Below are positions 7,954 to 16,545 of a stretch of DNA of 64,000 bases, piece after piece; the first letter of the stretch is position 1; every line of letters begins with the position of its first letter. The translations under genes were made by a program, and so were the position numbers. The notes beneath the pieces were generated by a model. It was not told where the DNA came from. It saw only the letters and a list, made by a program, of their open reading frames with translations, and made no database searches. The DNA lies in assembly GCA_040766105.1 (NCBI GenBank), contig JAXGRD010000001.1:1-64000 (forward strand), given 5' to 3'. The DNA comes from JAXGRD01 sp040766105 (GTDB lineage Bacteria; Bacillota; Clostridia; Peptostreptococcales; Anaerovoracaceae).

Positions 7954-10254
7954 TCACATCCTTTTTAAATCATACTTCTTTACACGTTTTTTTATGGAAG
8001 GTTTTCCCCCATCAGTTATTTCTGCTATATAGTCTAATATTTTCTTGCCATTTATGGTTCCCTCCAAAGGTGCTGATCTAATTACTATTCTCCCTCTATC
8101 ATTTGTACATACAACTACATTTTGTGCATCACCAAGCATTGGAATTGTTGCATTGTGCGATACCAATACAACTTGTTTTTGTGGCTTTATTTTCATTATT
8201 TGCTCCACAAGTCCATGGTTGATATAATCAGTTGCTAGGTTATCTTCAGGTTGATCAATAATCAACGGTGCAACGTCTTGCTCATATGCTAAGATTAAAT
8301 CTAAAATAACTGCCGCCTTCCATCCTGGACTAAGCATGTGAAAATTCTCCCCTTCTCGAGTCACTATTTTGTAACTTCGTTTGTTCAGGTCTTTTAGGCT
8401 CGTGTAAATTTTCTCTGCTAAATCATCATACCCCTTAACCTTGGGCCTCAGGGAATAATTGTCCATATGAAGAACATCGGGGACGAGTTCTTCTATACTA
8501 TTAATCCTACTTTCTATCTTTAAAAACTCGTTAATGATTCCAACCAGTACCTTCGCCTCCACATTATATGTATTTTCGATACTTAACGTGTGTCCATTTG
8601 CTTTCACCTCTTTAGTCCTCACCTTAAGTTCATATTTCTCCAGAGTCATCCGTGCAGTGTAAAACATCTTCATCGCTTTCAAACACGAAGTAAGTTCTTT
8701 TATCAGCGATTCCCGTTGTTGAATCTTTGTTGCGTTTTCCCTATCCTCTGCATTTAGAGCTAGTTTGGTTTTGCTTCTAATTTCATTAATAGCCTCATTT
8801 GATGCATCACTATACTGTGAAATCCCATATAAATAGGTCAATCCACTAATAATAATAGAAATTTCTTCCGAGATATTAATATCTATGGGACTATTATTAA
8901 AGAAGTCCTCTATTTCAGTTAATGTACCTTTATACTTATCATATTTAGCGGGTGACAATCTCAATAGACTAAGTTCGTTGTCATTAGGTACTATTATGGA
9001 TAGCAAATCTTTAAAATTATTTTTTTTTTCGATTAAATGAGATGGTGCCTGAATGTGTCCCAACATATCTTTGTGTTCAATGACTTGTCGTGCTGACTCC
9101 ACTAATTTTTCAATAATCTCTTTTAGCTCCCCTAAGCTCCTACTTACAAGTTCTTTCGACGATATCTCTTCAGGAAAAACATCAGCAATAATATCAATCT
9201 CTTCCAGCTTTGCATTTTCACTTTTCAAAATAGAAATAATAAAGTTCTGACTAACATAGTGTGGAATAATGCCAGAAGGATTCATAACCTCAATATCGTC
9301 TATTTTAAATGACGAATAATTTCCTCCTTCAAATTTATGCGTTATTCCCCGCACCAAACTATCAACAAATAGTGTTTTACCGCTTGAGGACCCTCCAATA
9401 ACAACATTAAGTCCAGGTGTCAATTCGACATCAATATCACAGCTTTCATTCTCCAACTTGATAGTACCTATACTGCAGTTCCATTTGTCTGGTGGGGTAT
9501 AACCATAACTCAATCTCGATTTCTCTGATAATGCTAATCTTAACCCATCATAAGTTGGCTCGGCTAACATCCATGTCGGAATGAATTCCTCAGCTTCCCT
9601 AGCTTTGCTTTCTGGGTATTTCTCCGGTATATAATTGTCTGTGCAGGTAATAAGGTTAACAAATTCATCTATGCCTATTCGCTTGAAATAATCTAATGTG
9701 TCCTGTAGCCCTCTATTACTCCGTGCGGTAAAGCCATCGAAATGGTTAAAATAGATACTTCTTTCCATTATTGTATCAAATCGACGCCCTGGTGATGTGG
9801 CTTTATCAAATGTTTTATGAGATTGCCCTCCGTGTGGGAGAAGCATGTATTCAAATTCATCAAACTCGTTCGATATTTTTTCTATATTAGGTATGTTAGT
9901 GTCATCGCTGGATACAGTCTTATTTTCGTAAATTTTATCCAAGATCTGATTGATTCTATCTGCATTTTCCTCATTTACTTCGCAGTTGAATAGCATATGG
10001 CAATGGTACGGTGGGGCATCATCATATTTTTTTATGTGCAATTCGACTCCAAAAATAGCATTAACCTCTTCATGCTTTAAAGCCATATATGCGCTTTTAT
10101 TAATTGTATTATGGTCACTAAGTGAGATAAGTTTTGGGTTCTCACCCGCAACATTATTTATTTTTTCTAATAATGTTTTTACATCGTATTGTTCTCTTAA
10201 AGAGTTTGGATTTTCTGAAGTATGAATATGTATATCTATGAAGGTTGGTTCCAT
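7954..10254 (-). CDS. TrlF-like PHP-domain/AAA-like ATPase
   Basis: 766 residues. Residues 1-250 are a PHP phosphoesterase-like domain with the metal ligands in place: HIH near residue 10, SDH at 46-48, GVEL near 70, LPHGG near 140 and TCTDN near 205. A P-loop GGSSSGKT follows at about 287-294, then a long helical insert. The C-terminus has a Walker B-like IIDQPEDN and an H-loop VSHNAT, as in SMC/RecN-type ATPases. This matches the TrlF family (PHP plus AAA-like ATPase). A nucleic-acid or nucleotide hydrolase switched by ATP is likely. The ATG is preceded by AGGAG. The small acidic gene follows in the same operon. Confidence 0.8.
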   Translation of the reverse strand: MEPTFIDIHIHTSENPNSLREQYDVKTLLEKINNVAGENPKLISLSDHNTINKSAYMALKHEEVNAIFGVELHIKKYDDAPPYHCHMLFNCEVNEENADRINQILDKIYENKTVSSDDTNIPNIEKISNEFDEFEYMLLPHGGQSHKTFDKATSPGRRFDTIMERSIYFNHFDGFTARSNRGLQDTLDYFKRIGIDEFVNLITCTDNYIPEKYPESKAREAEEFIPTWMLAEPTYDGLRLALSEKSRLSYGYTPPDKWNCSIGTIKLENESCDIDVELTPGLNVVIGGSSSGKTLFVDSLVRGITHKFEGGNYSSFKIDDIEVMNPSGIIPHYVSQNFIISILKSENAKLEEIDIIADVFPEEISSKELVSRSLGELKEIIEKLVESARQVIEHKDMLGHIQAPSHLIEKKNNFKDLLSIIVPNDNELSLLRLSPAKYDKYKGTLTEIEDFFNNSPIDINISEEISIIISGLTYLYGISQYSDASNEAINEIRSKTKLALNAEDRENATKIQQRESLIKELTSCLKAMKMFYTARMTLEKYELKVRTKEVKANGHTLSIENTYNVEAKVLVGIINEFLKIESRINSIEELVPDVLHMDNYSLRPKVKGYDDLAEKIYTSLKDLNKRSYKIVTREGENFHMLSPGWKAAVILDLILAYEQDVAPLIIDQPEDNLATDYINHGLVEQIMKIKPQKQVVLVSHNATIPMLGDAQNVVVCTNDRGRIVIRSAPLEGTINGKKILDYIAEITDGGKPSIKKRVKKYDLKRM

Positions 10255-10271
10255 TTCGTTTTTCTCCTAAT

Positions 10272-10406
10272 CTATTCCGTGTACATATAATACACCGCAA
10301 TGGGGTTTCTATATCTCGTAGACCCTACGCCACGATTAAATTTCTCAATACCAATATCACGCATACCATATACCGTCTTTATTCCTTCCAGCCAATAATC
10401 GCAAAT
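10272..10406 (-). pseudogene. possible decayed C-terminal gene fragment
   Basis: A 44-codon open frame without a start, ending in TAG, reads protein-like sequence (DYWLEGIKTVYGMRDIGIEK, then FNRGVGSTRYRNPIAVYY). It begins directly after an in-frame TAA. The composition looks like the tail of a real protein rather than random sequence. It sits just upstream of the TrlF-like gene. I cannot name the parent family; it may also be chance. Confidence 0.3.
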
Positions 10407-10441
10407 TTAGAATCTTACTAATACTTTACTGCTTGGTCCTC

Positions 10442-10606
10442 TTAAATAAGTAATGGGAGACAACGAAACAGGCTTACTTCCTTCGCAGGAGACTGTAGCC
10501 CCTTCTTCCTGTCATTAATTACACTCATTGACATTCCGCTCTCATGAGAAAAATTTAACGAAGTGCGCCTTCCTACTGCGTGTGGAAGCATAAAATAATT
10601 CATCAT
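10442..10606 (-). CDS. small ORF (54 aa) or gene remnant
   Basis: A 54-codon frame with paired ATG starts, the first about nine bases after AGGTGA, beginning MMNYFMLPHAVGRRTSLNF. It ends in TAA and is followed on the same strand by the fragment at 10272-10406. Neither matches a family I know. The 10255-10726 interval otherwise holds no gene, and its two short frames suggest remains of a degraded gene between the restriction system and the TrlF operon. Confidence 0.25.
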   Translation of the reverse strand: MMNYFMLPHAVGRRTSLNFSHESGMSMSVINDRKKGLQSPAKEVSLFRCLPLLI

Positions 10607-10726
10607 TTTGAATCACCTAAGATTTATCATCCATCGCTCGAATTCTTAGAACATCTTCTTAACAGTAAATCTTTCGTGCGGTAGTAGAAGTACCATTAAT
10701 CCTTGGTGCAAATGTTTTGAAAACAA

Positions 10727-11440
10727 CTAATACACATAGTATCTAAAGGAGGTTTCTGCTATTTCCTTCATAATAGCAAACATTTCTTTTGTCTCCCAAA
10801 TTTCTTCCCTAAAAAACATGGATACTGGAGAAAAAAAATTATTATCTGCATTTCCGTCCTTCTTAAATACATATATTTTGTTCAAATCATAAAACTCGTT
10901 TAACATACTCACTTTGGATAGTACAGTTCTTTCATTCTCGTTAAAATCACACCCCCATCCAAAACAAATAAACGGAGTAATTTTTTCATGGTTCATCATA
11001 GCTTTTATCCCAGTCAAATTTTTCCCTAACCGCTCTATTGCATTCCCCGTCGCTTGTTTCTTCTTTCCTTCTTTCCTCCGTTCATCATTTGTTCCTTGTC
11101 TTTTTATTTCAGCAATCAATATGGGTTTTTTTGAACCACTCTTTTCATCTATTAGGTGTAGTACGCCTCCATCGGGAATAATTTTTCTATCAATATATCT
11201 ATCATCAAATTCCGCTCTAACTTTTTTTCTCTTAATAAAATCAATCATGTATGATATATCAATACTCTTCTCGAAAGAAATTTCTAAATCCGGGAACTGA
11301 TTTTTGATATCAAATCTAGAGTATAGGTATGAAGTCACTTCATTCATTGCAACATATATGTTCTTGTCATCCAATTTGGACTTCTCATTTTTTGGCTTAT
11401 GCTGATTTTTACGATTTCTCAAGCTATCTGATTGTCCCAT
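10727..11440 (-). CDS. type II restriction endonuclease, EcoRI family
   Basis: 237 residues. The catalytic PD-(D/E)xK motif is visible as IPDGG (Asp90) with AEIKRQG (Glu111 and Lys113), closely matching EcoRI Asp91/Glu111/Lys113. The segment TGNAIER (131-137) followed by a KN a few residues later matches the EcoRI recognition region AGNAIER..KN, which suggests cleavage at GAATTC. The C-terminus (FAIMKEIAETSFRYYVY) also resembles the EcoRI tail. It is shorter than EcoRI (277 residues). The start codon lies one base after the stop of the methyltransferase gene, so expression is coupled and follows the protective enzyme. Confidence 0.88.
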   Translation of the reverse strand: MGQSDSLRNRKNQHKPKNEKSKLDDKNIYVAMNEVTSYLYSRFDIKNQFPDLEISFEKSIDISYMIDFIKRKKVRAEFDDRYIDRKIIPDGGVLHLIDEKSGSKKPILIAEIKRQGTNDERRKEGKKKQATGNAIERLGKNLTGIKAMMNHEKITPFICFGWGCDFNENERTVLSKVSMLNEFYDLNKIYVFKKDGNADNNFFSPVSMFFREEIWETKEMFAIMKEIAETSFRYYVY

Positions 11441-11441
11441 T

Positions 11442-12542
11442 CTACCGATCCTTTCTCAAAGTAATAAGGAACTCATGAACATATGTGCTTCTGCCATTAA
11501 GGTTCCTACAGCCTCTAAATGTATTATATTTTATTGCTTTATATGTCGCCTTCCCATATTTGTTGACGATTTCCTTCATCTTCTCTATCGGGATGAATCC
11601 CTCAGAATTATACGAAATAATAATGTATTTGCTCTTTACGTTTCCCAGCAACTCGTCAAAAGCATTTATTGCAAGATTACTTTTGTTATAAACAGACCGG
11701 TTCCAATTATCAGGTATTCCGGACACCCGGCTAAGGCGTCCATCAATTTTATTATTTGCAATCACATTTAGCATAAAATAATTCGACCCATACGGGTGCT
11801 GATTATATGGAGGGTCTAAGTATGCAACATCCACTTCCCCCAGAAGATTCACAACTGAGTTTGCATCTTCCCTCATCACCCTATACTCGCAATCATAATA
11901 GCTCCATACTGGTTCCTTAATTTGAATTCTCCCCAGGATTCTCTTTAAAGCATTTCCACCATTTCCACCGTATTTACCGATGCCTGTCACCGAATCCTTA
12001 TAAAACCCTTTGAATACGCCACTTGTATTGACATGTACTGAAGATTCATAAAGCAATGGGGCCAAAAAGAATTTTTGCATCTCATTCGGAATTTCCTGAA
12101 TGCCTTTCCTGTAAGTGTCAATTCGTCTTGCATTTTCCGAAGTATAGAAAACCCTCTCGCCTTTTTTTATTTTTTCATCGTTTTTTGGAGCATAGTTATT
12201 TGATATAATCCCAAGGAATTTATTGTTATCTATATATTCCTCAATAAAATGCTTATACTCCTTATATTCGTTATGCTTTATCTCCGATCGGTTAGATAAA
12301 TAGCATTCATTTACAATCTCGCTATACTTTTCAAGGTCATTGGCAATGACAAGTGATGAATGCTGCTTTAATAGTCTCGACACAACCCCAGAGCCTGAAA
12401 ACAAATCTAGGGAAACAAGCTTTTCTTTATCTAGCTTTTTTTTTACATCTACAATGCAATTGTTGATTTCTCCCAACAAACCTCTTTTATTTCCTAGGTA
12501 AGTTATTATTTGTTCTTTTAAATATTTATCGCTTTCAGTCAT
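11442..12542 (-). CDS. adenine-specific DNA methyltransferase of the restriction system
   Basis: 366 residues from an ATG preceded by GGAG. Motif I is DLFSGSGVVSR (AdoMet binding) and the catalytic motif IV is DPPYNQHPYGSNYF, in the order of alpha-class (D12/Dam-like) N6-adenine methyltransferases. It would protect the host by methylating the site cut by the downstream nuclease. M.EcoRI and M.RsrI are, as I recall them, of a different class with an NPPF-type motif, so this pairing with an EcoRI-like nuclease is unusual. Longer in-frame extensions upstream lack a ribosome-binding site. The gene is translationally coupled to the nuclease. Confidence 0.88.
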   Translation of the reverse strand: MTESDKYLKEQIITYLGNKRGLLGEINNCIVDVKKKLDKEKLVSLDLFSGSGVVSRLLKQHSSLVIANDLEKYSEIVNECYLSNRSEIKHNEYKEYKHFIEEYIDNNKFLGIISNNYAPKNDEKIKKGERVFYTSENARRIDTYRKGIQEIPNEMQKFFLAPLLYESSVHVNTSGVFKGFYKDSVTGIGKYGGNGGNALKRILGRIQIKEPVWSYYDCEYRVMREDANSVVNLLGEVDVAYLDPPYNQHPYGSNYFMLNVIANNKIDGRLSRVSGIPDNWNRSVYNKSNLAINAFDELLGNVKSKYIIISYNSEGFIPIEKMKEIVNKYGKATYKAIKYNTFRGCRNLNGRSTYVHEFLITLRKDR

Positions 12543-12678
12543 AGAATAGTCTCCATTTCGTTTTAAATAATGCAAAAGCACCTCTCTGAGATAGAATGTT
12601 TTTTCCTTTGGCCAAATAATTAACATCTTTACTTTTCCCAGATACAAGCTAGTGACTGCAATCAGTCCATTAATACCC

Positions 12679-13680
12679 TTAATATCTGATTGGGATTTTT
12701 GATTGATAAATAGGAACCTTTGGGTATCCCATTACTTTAAGCAATTCCTTCGTACTGGATTTCGTGATGTCATATTCAGTTATTGGCGAAATCGTAATCT
12801 TGGAAACAGCATCTGGTGGTAACACAACATTTAAATATGGTACAACCATTCCCCTATTGATGCAAAAGCCTTGCACCATCTCCCTATTATTTGGACCAGC
12901 ATATTTATTTGCTTCAAAGCTATTATGAGGAATGTTTTTTTCTAATATACAAATAGCAATTCTATACTCTTCTTCCGAAGCAAACTGATTGCTTTTAAAA
13001 AAAAGTCCCTTTGTTTCAATGAAATTCCTGATGCTAAATAGTGCGTGCTTTAATTTTTTCTTATAATCTTTTGTCAACATCTTTTCTATTTCATCAGCCA
13101 ATGGTCTAATCAGAGAGAACTGTTCCTCTTCTTTATACAACACTTTTCCATGATATACCGAAAAACTGTTTAGGATTTTAGTATGTTCAGTGTCAAACGT
13201 TTTTAAAAAGTTATATAGATTAAAACCTATACTATATCCTTGATAATTACCGTTTTTGATATAGTAATTCCACATGTTTAATAAATCCGGTCTTGCACAT
13301 GTACAAAACAGGAAGTGCCTACTCTCTGCATAAGGATGATATGGTAAGTTATAGTATCGTATCTCAATTAAATTGTTCTCTTTAATATCGTCAATATTGT
13401 TTTCTTCCAGAAGTTTATATACAGTAGACGCAAATTGGGGAAAGTTCTCTCTATTTTCTTCAACAAATGACAATATACGTTGAACCACATATGTGGTTTC
13501 AGATCTGTCATTCATGTACCTTACATCTGTAAATCTTATTTGCTTTTCTGCAACAATTGATAAAAAAGCTTCTGAAGAAGTGTAATGATATATTGGTTTA
13601 TTTTCTACTTTTTTATCTTGTGGTATATCGGAAGTGACGTGATAAATAAAGGGGGAGTTGAATAATTCCTGTTTGTTCAT
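12679..13680 (-). CDS. DUF2971 domain protein
   Basis: 333 residues. The DUF2971 hallmarks are present: IYHYTSSEAFLSIV, then IRFTDVRYMNDRSE near residue 55, CTCARPDLLNMWNYY near 130-145 and GYSIGFNL near 155. The C-terminal region has SEEEYRIAICI. The family is found in defence islands and resembles toxin/ADP-ribosyl-transferase-like folds in predictions, but its activity is not established. AGAGGT precedes the ATG. It lies 136 bases upstream of the restriction system on the same strand, and may be a cargo gene of the same island. Confidence 0.8.
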   Translation of the reverse strand: MNKQELFNSPFIYHVTSDIPQDKKVENKPIYHYTSSEAFLSIVAEKQIRFTDVRYMNDRSETTYVVQRILSFVEENRENFPQFASTVYKLLEENNIDDIKENNLIEIRYYNLPYHPYAESRHFLFCTCARPDLLNMWNYYIKNGNYQGYSIGFNLYNFLKTFDTEHTKILNSFSVYHGKVLYKEEEQFSLIRPLADEIEKMLTKDYKKKLKHALFSIRNFIETKGLFFKSNQFASEEEYRIAICILEKNIPHNSFEANKYAGPNNREMVQGFCINRGMVVPYLNVVLPPDAVSKITISPITEYDITKSSTKELLKVMGYPKVPIYQSKIPIRY

Positions 13681-13730
13681 TATTTTACCTCTAACATGAT
13701 TTATGATTCCGTCCTATATTCTCAATCATC

Positions 13731-13774
13731 CCAAAGCCTTTTTCGCGACTTTGACCCTTCCGGCAGAAAGGGTT
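13731..13774. repeat. REP-like extragenic element, copy 1 (degenerate)
   Basis: A 44-base element matching 14903-14946 at 36 of 44 positions by eye. The shared core includes CGCGACTTTG, CCCTTC, GGCA and AAAGGGTT. The CCCTT...AAGGG hairpin is kept. The first hairpin, perfect in copy 2, is eroded here. It lies between the TIR-like and DUF2971 genes. Confidence 0.5.
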
Positions 13775-13937
13775 ACGGCACCCTTTTCTTTACTTGAGGA
13801 ATCTGATGATTAACATTTCTGATTTTTCTTTTGTACCAAATCCAGCTTATCCTACTACGAGCCATAGACATATTCTTCTTTATAGAAATAACAATGTATA
13901 GTATTAGTAGCAAGTATGGTTCCATTCTTTTTACTTA

Positions 13938-14705
13938 TCAAGGAATCTTGCTGAAATCAATCTCAAACCCCATAGCATCTAATTCTTTAAGAACTTGGAG
14001 CTCCCACAATCTATTATTCGCATATACTACACCAGACAAATCGCTAGGTATTTCAATTCTATTGTTTGCCAATATTATTACATTCTTTCTCCCTAGTCTA
14101 CCAATAAAGTATCCTGCTTCAAACACAACATTTTGACGTGCTCGATACATGATTGTACCTGCTACATCATTCCACTCATCATCTTCAGTAAAAAGGCAAA
14201 TAGCAGCGCCCACATCACTGTTACGTTCGAATTTCTCAATGATGGTATTTCCCAAATTTGCTCGTTCAGAAAGAATAACGGCCTCAAGCCCCTGTCTTTC
14301 TACTAACCTCGCGACACTTTGCTTCAACTCACCGTTGTGACCATGAACCACAAACACTTTTCTTCTATCGCTATATTTCTTTTCTACGCTATGGGCTGTG
14401 ACTCTGTCCACTGTTTCTTCAGCCAATTCATCTAAGTAGACACAAAATTTTGCTTTTGTCGAGATTAAGTCATATTTGCATGCTTCAATCGAATCTTCTT
14501 GCGTTGTGCTAAAATCCCACACCAATACACCAAACCTAGTCTCAGAAAAATCCTTGAATTCCGGACCATCACCATACTGTTTTCTAATGAATCTATCAGC
14601 TCTCGTATGCCATGTGATAAAGGCTTCATCCTCACAAGTAACTTTTTTCTCTATCAGTATATCTATTTCATTATAGATGGCTTTGAATCTTTCGTAAGCA
14701 CTCAT
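13938..14705 (-). CDS. TIR-like domain protein (CAP12/Pycsar effector type)
   Basis: 255 residues. The C-terminal 150 residues begin KVFVVHGHNGELKQSVARLV, and NVVFEAGYFIGRLGRKNVII carries the family's Glu-containing FE.G.F.G.LGR motif. These are marks of the TIR-like nucleotide-binding family PF10137, which includes NAD-cleaving effectors of CBASS and Pycsar systems. The first 95 residues are an all-alpha region of unknown role. No cyclase lies nearby, so it is not a standard CBASS/Pycsar pair in this window. AGGAGG precedes the ATG. The neighbour downstream is the DUF2971 gene, with a 257-base gap. Confidence 0.82.
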   Translation of the reverse strand: MSAYERFKAIYNEIDILIEKKVTCEDEAFITWHTRADRFIRKQYGDGPEFKDFSETRFGVLVWDFSTTQEDSIEACKYDLISTKAKFCVYLDELAEETVDRVTAHSVEKKYSDRRKVFVVHGHNGELKQSVARLVERQGLEAVILSERANLGNTIIEKFERNSDVGAAICLFTEDDEWNDVAGTIMYRARQNVVFEAGYFIGRLGRKNVIILANNRIEIPSDLSGVVYANNRLWELQVLKELDAMGFEIDFSKIP

Positions 14706-14902
14706 GCTCGCCTCCTAACCATTATTCTAGAATGCCAGATAACAGCATTTGTCCCCTTTCCAAAGATTTTTGTACGATAAATTCGAATCATTAAATCCAT
14801 ATAATAAATATACCAGTCTATCGAAAAACCATGGAATTCTCTTTAGTAGCAGTTATTAGTGCCAGTTTGGTATCTCTGCCCTATTCAGCCGTCCTAGGGT
14901 CC

Positions 14903-14983
14903 CCAAAGTCGCTCCCGCGACTTTGGCCCTTCTGGCACAAAGGGTTCCTGCGAGTTTTCCCTCGCGCCCGCTCGGAAAACTCG
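14903..14983. repeat. REP-like element copy 2 plus hairpin downstream of guaA
   Basis: Three consecutive hairpins: CCAAAGTCGC/GCGACTTTGG (903-912 with 917-926, perfect 10 bp), CCCTT/AAGGG (927-931 with 940-944) and CGAGTTTTCC/GGAAAACTCG (951-960 with 974-983, perfect 10 bp). The first two recur in degenerate form at 13731. The third may end guaBA transcription, although no long T-run follows. The rest of 14706-14990 shows nothing else I can name. Confidence 0.5.
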
Positions 14984-14990
14984 GGAAGCC

Positions 14991-16541
14991 CTATTCATAC
15001 TCAATCGTCGCAGGCGGCTTTCCGGTGCAATCGTACAGCACTCGGTTCACGTGATCCACTTCGTTGACAATCCGGTTGGCAGCTTTCTGGATGACCTCCC
15101 AGGGAACTCGGGCAGCTTCCGCTGTCATAAAGTCCGTGGTGGTGACGGCACGCAGTGCGATGGCGTAGTCGTAGGTTCGGAAGTCTCCCATGACACCTAC
15201 GGAGCGCATGTTGGTCAGGGCCGCAAAGTACTGGCCAAGACCGGCGGCAAGGTGGCCACTCTTGTGGTTGCCCACTTCTTCTCGCCAGATGGCATCGGCT
15301 TCCTGAACGATCTTGATCTTGTCGGGGGTGACTTCGCCCACGATTCGAATGGCTAGGCCTGGGCCGGGGAAGGGCTGACGGAACACCAAGTGATCCGGGA
15401 TTCCCAGCTCCTGACCGGCTTTGCGCACTTCATCCTTAAAGAGCATGCGCAGGGGCTCGATGATTTCCTTAAAGTCCACGTGGTCGGGCAAGCCGCCCAC
15501 ATTGTGGTGCGACTTGATTACGGCACTGTCGCCAAGGCCGCTCTCGATAATATCCGGATAGATGGTTCCCTGGACCAGGAAGTCCACGGCTCCAATCTTC
15601 TTGGCCTCTTCTTCAAAGACGCGAATGAACTCTGCGCCGATGATTTTTCGCTTTTGCTCTGGATCTTCCACGCCGGCCAGCTTATCGTAGAAACGCTGCT
15701 GGGCGTTAACACGAATGAAGTTCAAGTCGTAGGGACCATCGGGTCCGAAGACTTCTTCCACCTCGTTCCCTTCGTTCTTTCGAAGAAGGCCGTGGTCTAC
15801 GAAGACGCAAGTCAGTTGCTTGCCAACCGCCTTGGAAAGCATGACGGCAGCAACGGAGGAATCCACGCCACCGGACAGGGCACAGAGAACTTTGCCGTCA
15901 CCTACGGTGTTTCGAATTTCTTCAATGGAGCTGCTTACAAAGGAATCCATCTTCCAGTCGCCGGTGCACTTACAAATGTCCTCAATGAAGGTGCGAATGA
16001 TGGTGGCTCCCTCTTCCGTATGCATCACTTCCGGGTGAAACTGAGTGGCATAAAATCCTCTTCCCGGGTCCTCCATGGCAGCCACAGGGCAAACCGGTGT
16101 GGTTGCGGTGATTTCAAATCCATCGGGAGCTTCGGAGATATAATCGGTGTGGCTCATCCAGGCGATGCTTCGCTCGGAAACATCCCGAAGAAGAATGGAG
16201 TCGTGGTCCCGAAGGACTTCGGTGCTGCCATACTCGCTGGTAGGCGCCGTCTCCACCTTGCCGCCCAAGGCGTGGGCCATAAGCTGGGCACCGTAGCAGA
16301 TGCCTAGAATGGGAACGCCCAATCGAAAGACTTCCTTGTCGTAATCCAAGGCGCTGTCACCGTACACGCTGTTGGGACCGCCGGTAAAAATGATTCCCTT
16401 TGGGTTCTTCTCTTTGATTTTTTCTATGGAAATGGTGTAGGGAACGACTTCCGCAAAGACGTTGCATTCCCGCACTCTTCTGGCGATTAGCTGGTTGTAT
16501 TGTCCACCGAAATCGATGACTAATATTTTTTCATGTTCCAT
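14991..16541 (-). CDS. guaA: GMP synthase (glutamine-hydrolysing)
   Basis: 516 residues, normal length. It converts XMP to GMP using ATP and glutamine, the last step of guanine nucleotide synthesis. The N-terminal class I glutamine amidotransferase domain has the nucleophile in GICYGAQLMAHALGG and the His/Glu pair in QFHPEVMHTEEG. The PP-loop ATP pyrophosphatase motif is ALSGGVDSS near residue 225, and the C-terminal dimerisation domain ends in TIEYE as is usual. It starts four bases after the guaB stop, so guaB-guaA is an operon. A cluster of hairpins follows the gene. Confidence 0.97.
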   Translation of the reverse strand: MEHEKILVIDFGGQYNQLIARRVRECNVFAEVVPYTISIEKIKEKNPKGIIFTGGPNSVYGDSALDYDKEVFRLGVPILGICYGAQLMAHALGGKVETAPTSEYGSTEVLRDHDSILLRDVSERSIAWMSHTDYISEAPDGFEITATTPVCPVAAMEDPGRGFYATQFHPEVMHTEEGATIIRTFIEDICKCTGDWKMDSFVSSSIEEIRNTVGDGKVLCALSGGVDSSVAAVMLSKAVGKQLTCVFVDHGLLRKNEGNEVEEVFGPDGPYDLNFIRVNAQQRFYDKLAGVEDPEQKRKIIGAEFIRVFEEEAKKIGAVDFLVQGTIYPDIIESGLGDSAVIKSHHNVGGLPDHVDFKEIIEPLRMLFKDEVRKAGQELGIPDHLVFRQPFPGPGLAIRIVGEVTPDKIKIVQEADAIWREEVGNHKSGHLAAGLGQYFAALTNMRSVGVMGDFRTYDYAIALRAVTTTDFMTAEAARVPWEVIQKAANRIVNEVDHVNRVLYDCTGKPPATIEYE

Positions 16542-16545
16542 TTTG

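Noticed and set aside
13938..14705. Thoeris or CBASS/Pycsar system
   Set aside because: The TIR-like domain fits such effectors, but no ThsA-like, cyclase or other partner gene is present in the window.
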